The notes under the pieces: model-generated
Seen by the model: the letters and a program-made list of their open reading frames with translations, nothing else
Database searches by the model: none
Told to the model about the DNA's origin: nothing
Shown here: positions 18,901-27,121 of the stretch, piece by piece
How positions within the stretch are numbered: position 1 is the first letter of the stretch
Layout: the number at the start of each line of letters is the position of its first letter
Assembly (NCBI RefSeq): GCF_900637855.1
Contig: NZ_LR134440.1
Location: forward strand, 62,001 to 126,000
DNA from: Neisseria animaloris
GTDB taxonomy: Bacteria; Pseudomonadota; Gammaproteobacteria; Burkholderiales; Neisseriaceae
Length of the DNA stretch: 64,000 nucleotides
Reading direction: 5' to 3'
Position numbers and translations under genes: made by a program

Positions 18901-20667
18901 ATGGAAAAATGGCAAATCGAATTAAATGCCACGCCGCTCTGGTTTTTACAGACTTTTATAGGCGTATCTGTTTCTCTTGTTGCAATAGTTTATATTATCG
19001 GCAAAACCCGTTTCGGCAGACAGTTCCGGCAAATTCTTTCACCGTGCTTGGATAAAGCAGGCCGTCTGAAAATTCTGCTGTTGCTGGCGGCTATGGTAAT
19101 GCTGCTGCTGACCGAAATCCGCCTGAATGTTTTGAACACATTTTTTTACAACGGCTTATACAGCGCATTGCAAGACAAAAAAGCAGCGGCTTTCTGGTTT
19201 TTCGCTTTAATCAATGCCGGCGTGGTGATTATGCGCACGCTCAACGGCATTGTTAACGACTTTTTAGACCAGTCTCTTGCAATTAAATGGTCTGAAAAAC
19301 TGAACGGCGTGCTGGTTTCACGCTGGTTTGCCGATAAAAATTATTACCGGCTGCATATGCTGCGCCATGAACCGGATAATATAGACCAACGCATCCAGCA
19401 AGATGCGCAGGAATTTATCGCCAATACCATCGAATTTATACGCGGGATGCTCAATTCCGTTTTGTCGGCCATTGAATTTACCGTCGTGCTATGGGGGTTG
19501 TCCGGCGTTTTATCCTTATTCGGCCTGAACATTCCGCGCGGCATTGTGTTTTTCGTGTTTATTTTTGTGCTGCTCTCTACCGCTGCAGCGATGTGGATAG
19601 GTAAGCCGCTCATCCGTTACCATTACGACAATGAAAAGCTCAACGGCGACTACCGTTATTCTCTTATCCGCATCCGGGATCACGCCGAAAGCATTGCCTT
19701 TTACCGGGGCGAGTGGAAAGAACAACAGCAACTGGGCGACCGTTTCCGCGCCGTCATCCGCAACCGCTGGAAAATCACGCGGCAAAGCGTAGTCTTGGGC
19801 GGATTCAACGACCTCTTGACCCAAAGCGTCCAATTGCTGCCTTTGATGCTGCAAGCCCCGCGCTTTTTTGCAGGGCAAATCAAAATCGGCGATATGCATC
19901 AAACCGTGCAGGCATTCAACCGCCTGCAACGCGCCTTGTCGTTTTTCCGTAATTTTTATGAATCTTTCACCGCCTACCGCGCCCGCTTGGAGCGTTTAAG
20001 CGGTTTTCTTTCCAACTTGGAAACCTCCGACTGCGGCTCAAACGGCATTGACGTTGTTTCAGACAGGCTTGAATTGGAGAATGTTGCCGTTTACCGCACC
20101 GATGGCACGGTATTGCTCAACCATGTCGCTTTAAAAGCGGAATGTGGAGACGCTTTGCTGATTCAAGGCCCGAGCGGCTGTGGCAAGACTACATTGATGC
20201 GTGTTTTGGCCGGACTGTGGCCTTTCGGCAGCAGCGGTACGGTAAGAAGGCTGCCTCATCACGAAACCTTGTTTGTACCGCAGCGCCCTTATGTGCCGCA
20301 AGGTACGCTGTACGAAGCCATATGTTATCCTGATCTCAACCCTTCACCCGAAGAGCTGCGGCTGGTATTGGCAGACTGCCGCTTGCATTATCTCGCCGGA
20401 TGTTTAGACAAAACCGACGACTGGCAGCACCGCCTTTCTCCGGGAGAGCTGCAACGTATCGCTTTCACCCGTATTCTGCTGGCACGGCCCAAATTGATTT
20501 TGCTTGACGAAGCCACCTCCGCACTAGACGAAAGCACCGAAGCAGCACTTTACATACTTATCCGCCAAAAGCTGCCCGACAGCATCATCGTCAGTATCGG
20601 CCACCGCAATACGCTCTGTGCATTCCATAACAAAACCATGCAGATAAGCGGATCGATGGCCGTTTGA
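18901..20667 (+). CDS. ABC transporter with fused membrane and ATPase domains (YddA/SbmA-like, ABC_membrane_2)
   Basis: A 588-residue half-transporter: about six membrane segments in residues 15-330 of the YddA/SbmA/peroxisomal type (WSEKLNGVLVSRWF, PDNIDQRIQQDAQEF), then an ATPase domain with Walker A GPSGCGKTT, signature LSPGELQRI and Walker B LILLDEATSALDE. The frame is open up to an ATG at 18835, but that would translate the wadDUS hairpin, so I prefer the ATG at 18901, although its ribosome site is weak. It follows the siderophore receptor and may move the siderophore across the inner membrane. One AG-DUS is coded near 19058. Confidence 0.82.
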   Translation: MEKWQIELNATPLWFLQTFIGVSVSLVAIVYIIGKTRFGRQFRQILSPCLDKAGRLKILLLLAAMVMLLLTEIRLNVLNTFFYNGLYSALQDKKAAAFWFFALINAGVVIMRTLNGIVNDFLDQSLAIKWSEKLNGVLVSRWFADKNYYRLHMLRHEPDNIDQRIQQDAQEFIANTIEFIRGMLNSVLSAIEFTVVLWGLSGVLSLFGLNIPRGIVFFVFIFVLLSTAAAMWIGKPLIRYHYDNEKLNGDYRYSLIRIRDHAESIAFYRGEWKEQQQLGDRFRAVIRNRWKITRQSVVLGGFNDLLTQSVQLLPLMLQAPRFFAGQIKIGDMHQTVQAFNRLQRALSFFRNFYESFTAYRARLERLSGFLSNLETSDCGSNGIDVVSDRLELENVAVYRTDGTVLLNHVALKAECGDALLIQGPSGCGKTTLMRVLAGLWPFGSSGTVRRLPHHETLFVPQRPYVPQGTLYEAICYPDLNPSPEELRLVLADCRLHYLAGCLDKTDDWQHRLSPGELQRIAFTRILLARPKLILLDEATSALDESTEAALYILIRQKLPDSIIVSIGHRNTLCAFHNKTMQISGSMAV

Positions 20668-20783
20668 AAAGTAAAATCTCTTGGCGGGATGCCGCAGATG
20701 CGGCAAATACACTATAACGGCAATGCAGTTGAATTTTTTATAAACGGTATGACTGCACCGATGATGGGAAATGAAGTTTAACC

Positions 20784-21650
20784 ATGTGGAATACTTTAAA
20801 AAATATCGGCACCGCACACCGCAAAAAGCTGCTGCTCACGTTCAGCATCGTGGCTTTGGAAAACCTGCTGTTTCTGATTTACCCCGTGTTCGGCGGTTTT
20901 GCCGTCAACGCGGTCATGCAGGGAAAGGTATGGCAGGCGCTGACTTACGCGCTTTTGGTATTGTTGATGTGGTTGGTGGGCGCGGCACGGCGCAGCGTCG
21001 ATACGCGCGTGTTTGCCCGTATTTACAGCGAAATCGCCGTGCCTGTGATTGTGAAGCAGCGCATACAGGGGCAGACGCCGTCTGAAATTGCGGCGCGGGT
21101 GGCATTGTCGCGGGAATTTGTCGATTTTTTTGAAATGCATTTACCGACGGCGGTTACTTCGCTGGTGTCTGTGTTCGGCGCGGCCATTATGCTTTTGGTG
21201 CTGGAGTTTTGGGCCGGCGTGTTGAGCCTGATGATTTTGGCGGTATTTTTGATATTGCTGCCGGGTTTTTCGCGCGTGAGCGAAAAACTGTATTTCAAAC
21301 TCAACAACCGCTTGGAGCGCGATGTGGATATGATTCAGTCTGCTCCCGAAATCATGCTGCATAGACATTTCGGTTTGGTTGCCCGTTTACGCATTCTGAT
21401 TTCCAACCGCGAAGCATTGGGCTATCTGTGTGTCGGTGCCGCGATGGCGGTATTGTTCGGCTTTACTTTCGTGTGGATAACCTTAAACGGCTACGGCAGC
21501 GCAGGACATATCTATTCGCTCACCACTTATTTATGGATGTTTGCCATGAGTTTGGACGATGTGCCGAGGCTGGTAGAAAGCTATTCCAATCTGAAGGACA
21601 TTGCCCGTCGCGTGGAAGTGGAAAGTATTCATTCCAAGCAGGCCGTCTGA
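20784..21650 (+). CDS. ABC transporter six-transmembrane domain protein without ATPase
   Basis: A 288-residue membrane protein consisting only of an exporter-type six-helix ABC membrane domain, with segments near residues 20-75, 125-175 and 215-270. No Walker motif is present and the chain stops where an ATPase would begin. It lies 116 bases after the YddA-like ABC gene, so it may form a heterodimer with it. The stop codon is inside a DUS: the last codons GCC GTC TGA are part of AGGCCGTCTGAA. A truncation of a longer ABC protein by uptake-sequence invasion is possible, but similar stand-alone proteins exist beside siderophore receptors. Confidence 0.78.
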   Translation: MWNTLKNIGTAHRKKLLLTFSIVALENLLFLIYPVFGGFAVNAVMQGKVWQALTYALLVLLMWLVGAARRSVDTRVFARIYSEIAVPVIVKQRIQGQTPSEIAARVALSREFVDFFEMHLPTAVTSLVSVFGAAIMLLVLEFWAGVLSLMILAVFLILLPGFSRVSEKLYFKLNNRLERDVDMIQSAPEIMLHRHFGLVARLRILISNREALGYLCVGAAMAVLFGFTFVWITLNGYGSAGHIYSLTTYLWMFAMSLDDVPRLVESYSNLKDIARRVEVESIHSKQAV

Positions 21651-21690
21651 ATGCCTGTCTGAAAAAAGCATTTTAAAAAATAGCACGCCT
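21639..21690 (+). repeat. Tandem AG-DUS/wadDUS with shared downstream motif, copy 1
   Basis: AGGCCGTCTGAA runs directly into TGCCTGTCTGAA (21652-21663), followed by AAAAAGCATTTTAAAAAAT and AGCACGCC. A near-identical arrangement is present at 23672-23725. Confidence 0.7.
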
Positions 21691-21699
21691 GAGGTAGTT

Positions 21700-21732
21700 C
21701 GAGGCCGTCTGAAAATATTTCAGACGGCCTCG
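21700..21732. terminator. DUS inverted repeat between convergent genes
   Basis: CGAGGCCGTCTGAAA and its complement face each other around a three-base loop. It separates the six-TM ABC gene from the convergent MBL-fold gene. An outer pair (the wadDUS at 21652 and CAGGCAGGCA near 21748) encloses it. Confidence 0.75.
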
Positions 21733-21784
21733 ATGTTTTCCAAAGCTTTTCAGGCAGGCATGACAAGCCTGCAAACCGTGCGGC

Positions 21785-22645
21785 TTATTTAGGCCATTTT
21801 TCTTCGCCCATCACCACTTTCGCACCCAGTTCCAAATCATCCCCGCCTTTTAAGTTGGGGAAGGCGGTTTTGAGGCGGTTGACAACATCGCGGCTGTTTT
21901 TGGCCGAAGAGACGGCTTTTTCGACTTCGGCCAGATAACGCCGGTTGAATTCGATGGTTTTGACGGAAGGCGTGCCGATAAAATGCCCGGGAATGACCCG
22001 GCGCGGTTTCAGCGCGGCGATGTCGTCCAAAGTGCGCGCCCATTTGCTGCGTGCCTGTTTGGTTTGCGAATCGGCCAGCCACAAATGCGTGCCTTCATAA
22101 AGCGGCACGCCGCCCAACACGGTTTTGCTGCCGGAATCCCACAAGTAAGTCAGCGCGGGGTTGATGTGTTTGCCGCGGATTTCCAAACGGCTGCTGCCCA
22201 CTTTCAAATAAGCCGCGTCGGTGGCTTTGGGCAGCACCAGCATTTTCGGTGCGTTGTTTTTTAAAATGGGCGACCAGTATTTGTATTTGCCGATGATGCT
22301 TTGTTCGATATGCGCCAAAGTTTCGGGCGTGGCAACGATTTCCGCTTGCGGAAAGGCTTGGCCGACTACGTCCAGCCCGAAATAAAAATCGGGGTCGTAA
22401 TGGCTGATATAAACGGTTTTCAGAGGTTTGCCGATGGCTTTGATTTGTTGAACCAGTTTTTGCGCGTCATTGCGCTGGAACTGGGCATCCACCAGCAACA
22501 CTTCTTTGTCGCCTTCCACAATCACGGAAGAAACGGGGAAAATGCTGCCTTCCTGCGGATTGAAAGTGTGGAAGGTCAATTGGTCGGCCAGTGCGGCTTG
22601 AGAAATCAGGGCGGAAGCCAAAACGGCCAAAGAATGTTTGTTCAC
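21785..22645 (-). CDS. Exported MBL-fold protein with an altered metal-binding motif
   Basis: A 286-residue protein with a signal peptide (MNKHSLAVLASALISQAALA), so it acts in the periplasm. The body follows the metallo-beta-lactamase fold: VIVEGDKEVLLVDAQF strand pair, TVYISHYDPDFYFGLDVV, and a late VIPGH (His221). The usual HxHxDH ligand motif reads H82-Y-D84-P-D86-F87, so two of the three histidines are replaced. The protein may use a different metal set, or may be a binding rather than a hydrolytic protein. It is divergent from the LysR gene at 22760, which probably controls it. Confidence 0.8.
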   Translation of the reverse strand: MNKHSLAVLASALISQAALADQLTFHTFNPQEGSIFPVSSVIVEGDKEVLLVDAQFQRNDAQKLVQQIKAIGKPLKTVYISHYDPDFYFGLDVVGQAFPQAEIVATPETLAHIEQSIIGKYKYWSPILKNNAPKMLVLPKATDAAYLKVGSSRLEIRGKHINPALTYLWDSGSKTVLGGVPLYEGTHLWLADSQTKQARSKWARTLDDIAALKPRRVIPGHFIGTPSVKTIEFNRRYLAEVEKAVSSAKNSRDVVNRLKTAFPNLKGGDDLELGAKVVMGEEKWPK

Positions 22646-22759
22646 GGAATATCCTTTTTACAATCGGTTAAGATGCCGCGCATAATATATGAAACAATAT
22701 AAACAAAAAACCGCTTGGATTGAGTTATACTGTTTCTTATTTTGCAACAATTAGGCGTA

Positions 22760-23653
22760 ATGATGGACAAACTAACCGCAGTGAAAGTGTTTTTGGCCGT
22801 GGCCGAAAGCGGCAGTTTTACCGCCGCCGCCGAGAAATTGGAGATGTCCAAAGCCATGGTTTCAAGGCATATCGCCCTGATGGAGCAATGGCTGAATGCG
22901 CGGCTGCTGCAACGCACCACCCGCCATGTCGGTTTAACGGCGGCAGGCGAGCAGGCATTGCGCTATTGCAGGCAAATCAATGAATTGGCAGAGGATGCCG
23001 TATGGGAAATCGCTCCGGCCGACGGCGAATTGCGCGGCGTTTTGCGGCTCACCGCCAGCACATCGTTCGGCATCTGCCATTTGGCTCAAGCGGTTGCCGG
23101 GTTCGGCAGGCAACACCCCAAACTCAGCATTCATCTGCATGTGGGCGACGAAACCGTGAATCTGGTGGAATCCGGCATAGATTTGGCGGTACGCATCAGC
23201 AGCAGCCCCGATTCCTCGCTGATCGCCCGCCCGCTTTCCCCCTGCCGCTCGCTGCTGGTTGCCTCGCCGGATTATTTGGCGGCATACGGCATACCGCAGC
23301 ATCCCGACGACCTGCACCAACACCGCTGTTTGGCACACACCAACTTCAACCGCAGCGAATGGCATTTCAGCAACGGCGGCGAACGGCATTCCCTTACGCT
23401 CAACAACACCGTTGCCGGCAATGACGCATCGGTGCTGCTGCAAACCTCCCTTAACGGGGCAGGCATCGCCATGCTTCCGCGTTATATGTTGGGCAAACAT
23501 TTGGAGCAAGGTACCTTGCAGGCCGTGCTGCCGCAATGGACTTTGCCCGAAATGACCATTTACGCGCTTTATCCCTCACGCCGCCAACTTTCCCGCCCCG
23601 TGCGCCTGTTTTTGGATTTTTTGGTGGATTATTGTGCGGATAGGGATTGGTAA
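22760..23653 (+). CDS. LysR-family transcriptional regulator
   Basis: A 297-residue DNA-binding protein: winged helix-turn-helix in residues 1-60 (KLTAVKVFLAVAESGSFTAAAEKLEMSKAMVSRHIALME) and a periplasmic-binding-protein-like effector domain behind it (SGIDLAVRISSSPDSSLIARPL). It belongs to the CrgA/DsdC-like group of LysR proteins seen widely in Neisseria. ATG codons at 22760 and 22763 are both possible starts; a TTG at 22742 is less likely. It is transcribed away from the MBL-fold gene across a gap of about 115 bases, the standard layout for a LysR protein and its target. Confidence 0.92.
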   Translation: MMDKLTAVKVFLAVAESGSFTAAAEKLEMSKAMVSRHIALMEQWLNARLLQRTTRHVGLTAAGEQALRYCRQINELAEDAVWEIAPADGELRGVLRLTASTSFGICHLAQAVAGFGRQHPKLSIHLHVGDETVNLVESGIDLAVRISSSPDSSLIARPLSPCRSLLVASPDYLAAYGIPQHPDDLHQHRCLAHTNFNRSEWHFSNGGERHSLTLNNTVAGNDASVLLQTSLNGAGIAMLPRYMLGKHLEQGTLQAVLPQWTLPEMTIYALYPSRRQLSRPVRLFLDFLVDYCADRDW

Positions 23654-23671
23654 AAGTTGTATGATGAAGTG

Positions 23672-23725
23672 AGGCCGTCTGAAAAAATGCCTGTCTGAAA
23701 AAGCATTTTAAAAAACAGCACGTCC
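23672..23725 (+). repeat. Tandem AG-DUS/wadDUS with shared downstream motif, copy 2
   Basis: AGGCCGTCTGAA, a short A run, TGCCTGTCTGAA (23688-23699), then AAAAGCATTTTAAAAAAC and AGCACGTCC. It differs from the copy at 21639 by a few bases only. Confidence 0.7.
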
Positions 23726-23727
23726 TT

Positions 23728-23752
23728 CATACTCGGGCTTGACCCGAGTATG
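23728..23752. repeat. Short hairpin CATACTCGGG/CCCGAGTATG
   Basis: Ten-base perfect arms around a five-base loop (CTTGA). It lies downstream of the lysR gene and could end its transcript, although no T run follows. Confidence 0.6.
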
Positions 23753-23806
23753 ACGGTACGGTTACTACTGAAGTTATTTGGTTACACATGGAAAAAAGAG
23801 GCGCAT

Positions 23807-24124
23807 ATGGCATCCGGCAAAGCATATTTGGATTTTATTTTGGAACAATTATCCGACTTGGACGACATCACATATCGAGCCATGATGGGCGAGTATATTC
23901 TCTACTACAAGCAGAAAATCGTCGGAGGCATCTACGATGACCGGTTGCCGGTTAAACCCGTTCAGTCGGCAATCGACTACATGCGGAATGCGGCCTATGA
24001 GTTGCCTTACGAAGGCGCAAAAGCAATGCTGCTTGTGAGCGAAGTGGATGACAAGGCGTTTTCAACAGGGCTGTTTGAGGCCATGTATGATGAATTGCTC
24101 CAAGCCAAGCCCAAGAAAAAGTAA
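23807..24124 (+). CDS. TfoX/Sxy N-terminal domain protein
   Basis: A 105-residue soluble protein beginning MASGKAYLDFILEQLSDLDDITYRAMMGEYILYYKQKIVGGI, which matches the N-terminal domain of TfoX/Sxy. The C-terminal TfoX domain is absent, as in many small stand-alone proteins. In gamma-proteobacteria TfoX/Sxy turns on competence; Neisseria are constitutively competent, and the function of these single-domain forms is unknown. I start at 23807 because AGAGG lies close upstream; an in-frame ATG at 23750 overlaps the hairpin. It is followed after 32 bases by a GST gene. Confidence 0.85.
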   Translation: MASGKAYLDFILEQLSDLDDITYRAMMGEYILYYKQKIVGGIYDDRLPVKPVQSAIDYMRNAAYELPYEGAKAMLLVSEVDDKAFSTGLFEAMYDELLQAKPKKK

Positions 24125-24156
24125 ACCGCAAAATCAGCGATGAAAGGAAGTCCGCC

Positions 24157-24822
24157 ATGATTACCCTATACGCACTCAAACAATCGCGAGCCTACCGCAT
24201 CGCATGGCTGCTCGAACTGCTCGGCTTGGAGTACCGCGCGGAAGTGATCGCACGCGATGCCGAAACCTCGCTTGCGCCCGACAGCCTGCGCCGTGTCCAC
24301 CCGTTGGGCAAATCGCCCCTGATAGACGACAACGGCTTGGTGCTGGCCGAAAGCGGTGCGATTGTCGAATACCTAATCACACGCTACGGGCAGGAAACGG
24401 GATTGAGGCCGTCTGAAAACAGCGCGGTTTATCCCGAATATCTGTTTTGGCTGCATTATGCAGAAGGTTCGCTGATGCCGCTGCTGGTGATGTCGCTGGT
24501 GTTCCGCAAAATCGAAACGCGCAAAATGCCGTTTTTCGCCAAACCCGTTGCCCGCAAGATTACCGACGGCGTGCGCGCATCGTTTTTGAATCCGCAACTC
24601 AAACTGCATTTGGAATTTGTCGAAAGCAAGCTGGACGGCCGCACTTGGCTGCTGGGCGGAGAAATCAGCGGTGCCGACATCATGATGGGTTTTCCCTTGC
24701 AGGCCGCCGTGTCGCGCACATCGCTGAACCTGCCGAATATCGCCGCCTATGTGCGCCGCATTGAAAACGACCCCGCCTACCAACGGGCGCAAGAGCGCAT
24801 CGGGAAGCTGGAATTGCTGTGA
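24157..24822 (+). CDS. Glutathione S-transferase family protein
   Basis: A 221-residue cytosolic protein with an N-terminal thioredoxin-like domain (MITLYALKQSRAYRIAWLLELLGLEY, then ESGAIVEYL, the glutathione gamma-glutamyl site) and a helical C-terminal domain (GAEISGADIMMGFPL type motif around 170). It would conjugate glutathione to electrophiles. A ribosome site (GAAAGGAAG) precedes the ATG. It may be cotranscribed with the TfoX-like gene. A DUS is coded at residues LRPSEN. It begins a stretch of electrophile-defence genes running to 28.3 kb. Confidence 0.88.
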   Translation: MITLYALKQSRAYRIAWLLELLGLEYRAEVIARDAETSLAPDSLRRVHPLGKSPLIDDNGLVLAESGAIVEYLITRYGQETGLRPSENSAVYPEYLFWLHYAEGSLMPLLVMSLVFRKIETRKMPFFAKPVARKITDGVRASFLNPQLKLHLEFVESKLDGRTWLLGGEISGADIMMGFPLQAAVSRTSLNLPNIAAYVRRIENDPAYQRAQERIGKLELL

Positions 24823-24911
24823 TGCCGTGCCTGTCTGAAAACTTTTGTGCGTAGGGCGGGCATCTCGCTTGCTGTGGAGCAGCTAACATAAATTTGACGT
24901 GCATTGAGCAG

Positions 24912-24999
24912 ATATAGTCAATCAACACATTTTTAATACAAGACAGCAAGCCGTAGACAGTACGCGAAGGCGCAGAAAAGTTAAGTGGATTGACTATAT
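24912..24999. repeat. Correia-type element, short class (88 bases)
   Basis: Perfect 12-base terminal inverted repeats, ATATAGTCAATC and GATTGACTATAT, enclose a core that reads on the minus strand TACTGTCTACGGCTTGCTG TCTTGTATT, nearly the same as the core of the element at 9453-9607. The length is shorter than the usual 104-108 base class, so it may carry a further internal deletion. It lies between the GST gene and the DUF4377 gene. Confidence 0.8.
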
Positions 25000-25050
25000 G
25001 GGCGGAACAATCAGCTTGTTGGCCGGAATGGGTTGGTGTATTGACCGTAT

Positions 25051-25407
25051 TCAGCGGTAAAGCTCCGGATTGTCGGGTCTCTTTTCAAGTTCACGCACCA
25101 GCGTATAGCGGATGGAAGATGCGTCGGCAGGTAAGGTTTCAGGTACAAGTTCGGTTTTGCGTACTTCTATTTTCTTCAATATGCCTTCTTCAAACACAAA
25201 GCCTTTTATCGGCGCGTAAAAATACTGCCAGTCGGCTTGCTGTAAATCGGGGTGTTTCGATACCCGCAAACACATCATCTTGCCTGCACCTGCGCTGCAT
25301 TCGGCTTTTGTGCCGCTGACCCAGTAAATATCGGATGATGCAGGGGAAATGGTGCAGGCACCGGCAGCAACAGTCAGCAGGCAGGTGAGTTTGTGGAAAA
25401 TATTCAT
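25051..25407 (-). CDS. DUF4377-like exported protein
   Basis: A 118-residue protein with an N-terminal hydrophobic signal (MNIFHKLTCLLTVAAGACTIS); the AAGAC stretch could be a lipobox around Cys18. The rest has a CLRV...QYFYAPIKGFVFEEG pattern that resembles the DUF4377 family, often found in HslJ-like envelope proteins. Function is unknown. It lies downstream of a MerR gene in the same direction with a gap of about 70 bases in between, so cotranscription is possible. Confidence 0.65.
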   Translation of the reverse strand: MNIFHKLTCLLTVAAGACTISPASSDIYWVSGTKAECSAGAGKMMCLRVSKHPDLQQADWQYFYAPIKGFVFEEGILKKIEVRKTELVPETLPADASSIRYTLVRELEKRPDNPELYR

Positions 25408-25480
25408 GGCGATTCCTTTTATCGGTATTGATTAAATGGTGGCTTGTTATTTGAGTAGAAACGGTTGGTCAGGCGGCTTT

Positions 25481-25909
25481 TCAGGTAGCCTGTTTGGGTT
25501 CTTTATCCCGTAAAAACGCACGGCATACGCTATTTGCCGGAATTTCGCCTGTTTTCAATGCCGTTTCATATATGGCGCATTTTTGCTCCAGCAGCTTGTC
25601 TGCCCGTTTTAGTGCAGCAATTTGTTCATCAACCTTTTTCCGTTGCTGCCTCAATATGGCCAACCGTCTGGCTATGCCGTCGGATTCGTGCATAGTAGCG
25701 ACGAATGCCTGAATGTCTTTCAAGCTCATGCCCGTCTGTTTCAAACCGAGTATCAATTCCAGCCACTCCAAATCCGCTGTGCCGAAAAGGCGGTTGCCGC
25801 TGCTGCGTATTTGCGGCGGCAATAAACCGGCTTTGTCGTAATAGCGTAAAGTGTGCGGGCTGATACCGTATTTTGATGCTGCTTCACCGATAGTTAAATA
25901 ATCTTTCAT
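25481..25909 (-). CDS. MerR-family regulator of the AdhR/NmlR type
   Basis: A 142-residue regulator: winged helix DNA-binding domain in residues 1-70 (LTIGEAASKYGISPHTLRYYDKAGLL) and a C-terminal dimerisation helix. The region LELILGLKQTGMSLKDI corresponds to the place where AdhR/NmlR proteins carry their sensor cysteine in a CLK motif; here the position is Gly55. Cysteines remain only at about residues 110 and 128. The gene is divergent from hchA, and a classical MerR operator with a 19-base spacer lies between them. Confidence 0.88.
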   Translation of the reverse strand: MKDYLTIGEAASKYGISPHTLRYYDKAGLLPPQIRSSGNRLFGTADLEWLELILGLKQTGMSLKDIQAFVATMHESDGIARRLAILRQQRKKVDEQIAALKRADKLLEQKCAIYETALKTGEIPANSVCRAFLRDKEPKQAT

Positions 25910-25978
25910 GTGTATTCCCTGCTAATATTTTGTTTTTTATGAAGTAAAATTTTTTACCAAACCTTAACGTTCAATGGT

Positions 25979-26009
25979 TTGACTTAGAGCATACTCTAAG
26001 CAATACAAT
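25979..26009 (+). promoter_or_regulatory. MerR-type promoter and operator for hchA
   Basis: TTGACT (25979-25984) and TACAAT (26004-26009) are separated by 19 bases, the over-long spacing typical of MerR-activated promoters. The region between contains a perfect dyad, CTTAGAG (25983-25989) and CTCTAAG (25994-26000), of the AdhR/NmlR operator form. It fires toward hchA, 63 bases upstream of its start. Confidence 0.85.
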
Positions 26010-26071
26010 GGCGCAATTCCGGTAAACATCCGCTTATCGGCGTTTCAAACAATGTTCATCAGGAGCATAAC

Positions 26072-26938
26072 ATGAGTGATTTAAGCAAAACCCCCGTTCC
26101 CGACCATGCCGAATACAATGCTTTTTTTCCGTCGGAATATTCTTTGAGCCGATACACTGCGCCGAAAACGGATTTTTCCGGCGTGAAATTCAATGAACCT
26201 TATACCGGCGGCAAATACAGGGTACTGATGATTGCCACAGACGAACGCTATCTGCAAATGCAAAACGGCAAACTTTTCTCTACAGGCAACCATCCGGTGG
26301 AAACGCTGTTGCCGATGCTGCATATTCACGAAGCGGGTTTTGAAATCGATGTGGCCACGCTTTCGGGCAATGCGGCCAAATTTGAAATGTGGGCCATGCC
26401 CAAAGAAGACGAAGCAGTAAAAAGCATTTTTGAAACCTATCTGCCCAAGCTGCAAAAACCGTTGAAACTGGCTGATATTATCGACCGGGCAACCGTCCCC
26501 GATTCCCCTTATATCGCCGTATTGATTCCGGGCGGGCACGGCGCGTTTACCGCCATACCCCATAGCGAAGAAGTTGCGCGGCTGCTCAATTGGGCGGTCG
26601 GACAAAACCGCTTTATCGTAACCCTTTGCCACGGTCCCGCCGCCTTGAATGCCGCTGCCGAACACGGCACATTCCCGTTTGCCGGATACAAGCTCGCCGT
26701 TTTTCCCGATGTATTGGACGAAGGTGCCAACATCGACATCGGCTACATGCCCGGCCGCTTGCCGTGGCTGGTGGCCGAACGACTCGAGCAATTAGGTATG
26801 ATCGTGGTTAATCAGGGTATCAGCGGCGAAGTATGCCGTGACCGCCAACTGCTTACCGGCGACAGCCCTTTGGCTGCCAATAACCTCGGCATTTTGGCCG
26901 CCGACGTACTGCTGGATGCAGTGAAAAATTTGGACTGA
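26072..26938 (+). CDS. hchA: Glyoxalase III / protein deglycase Hsp31 family
   Basis: A 288-residue DJ-1/PfpI superfamily protein that converts methylglyoxal to lactate without glutathione and is also described as a chaperone and deglycase. The nucleophile is Cys186 in LCHGPAAL, preceded by the family motif IPGGHGAF (about 150), and the N-terminal [16 protein letters not shown] segment is typical of HchA. A GGAG ribosome site is eight bases upstream of the ATG. Expression is likely driven by the MerR-type promoter at 25979. A hairpin at 26977 follows. Confidence 0.93.
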   Translation: MSDLSKTPVPDHAEYNAFFPSEYSLSRYTAPKTDFSGVKFNEPYTGGKYRVLMIATDERYLQMQNGKLFSTGNHPVETLLPMLHIHEAGFEIDVATLSGNAAKFEMWAMPKEDEAVKSIFETYLPKLQKPLKLADIIDRATVPDSPYIAVLIPGGHGAFTAIPHSEEVARLLNWAVGQNRFIVTLCHGPAALNAAAEHGTFPFAGYKLAVFPDVLDEGANIDIGYMPGRLPWLVAERLEQLGMIVVNQGISGEVCRDRQLLTGDSPLAANNLGILAADVLLDAVKNLD

Positions 26939-26976
26939 TTGTGCTTGTATCGGTTGACCGACTTCAGAAAAATACC

Positions 26977-27006
26977 CGCCATATCCGGCTCAAACCGGAT
27001 ATGGCG
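26977..27006 (+). terminator. Hairpin after hchA
   Basis: CGCCATATCCGG and its complement face each other around a six-base loop, 38 bases after the hchA stop codon. No DUS is part of it. Confidence 0.55.
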
Positions 27007-27121
27007 CATGTTGTATTTAAATCGGGCTTTTTAATTATTGTCGTCGGATCAGCTATTCACCATCCAACCTGAAGCGACCTAGCGTAAAAGTACATCGGAA
27101 AGCTGGAATACTGTAATGCTA

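Noticed and set aside
22742..22760. TTG start for the LysR gene
   Set aside because: Six extra residues are not typical for LysR proteins, and the two ATG codons that follow fit the family start better.
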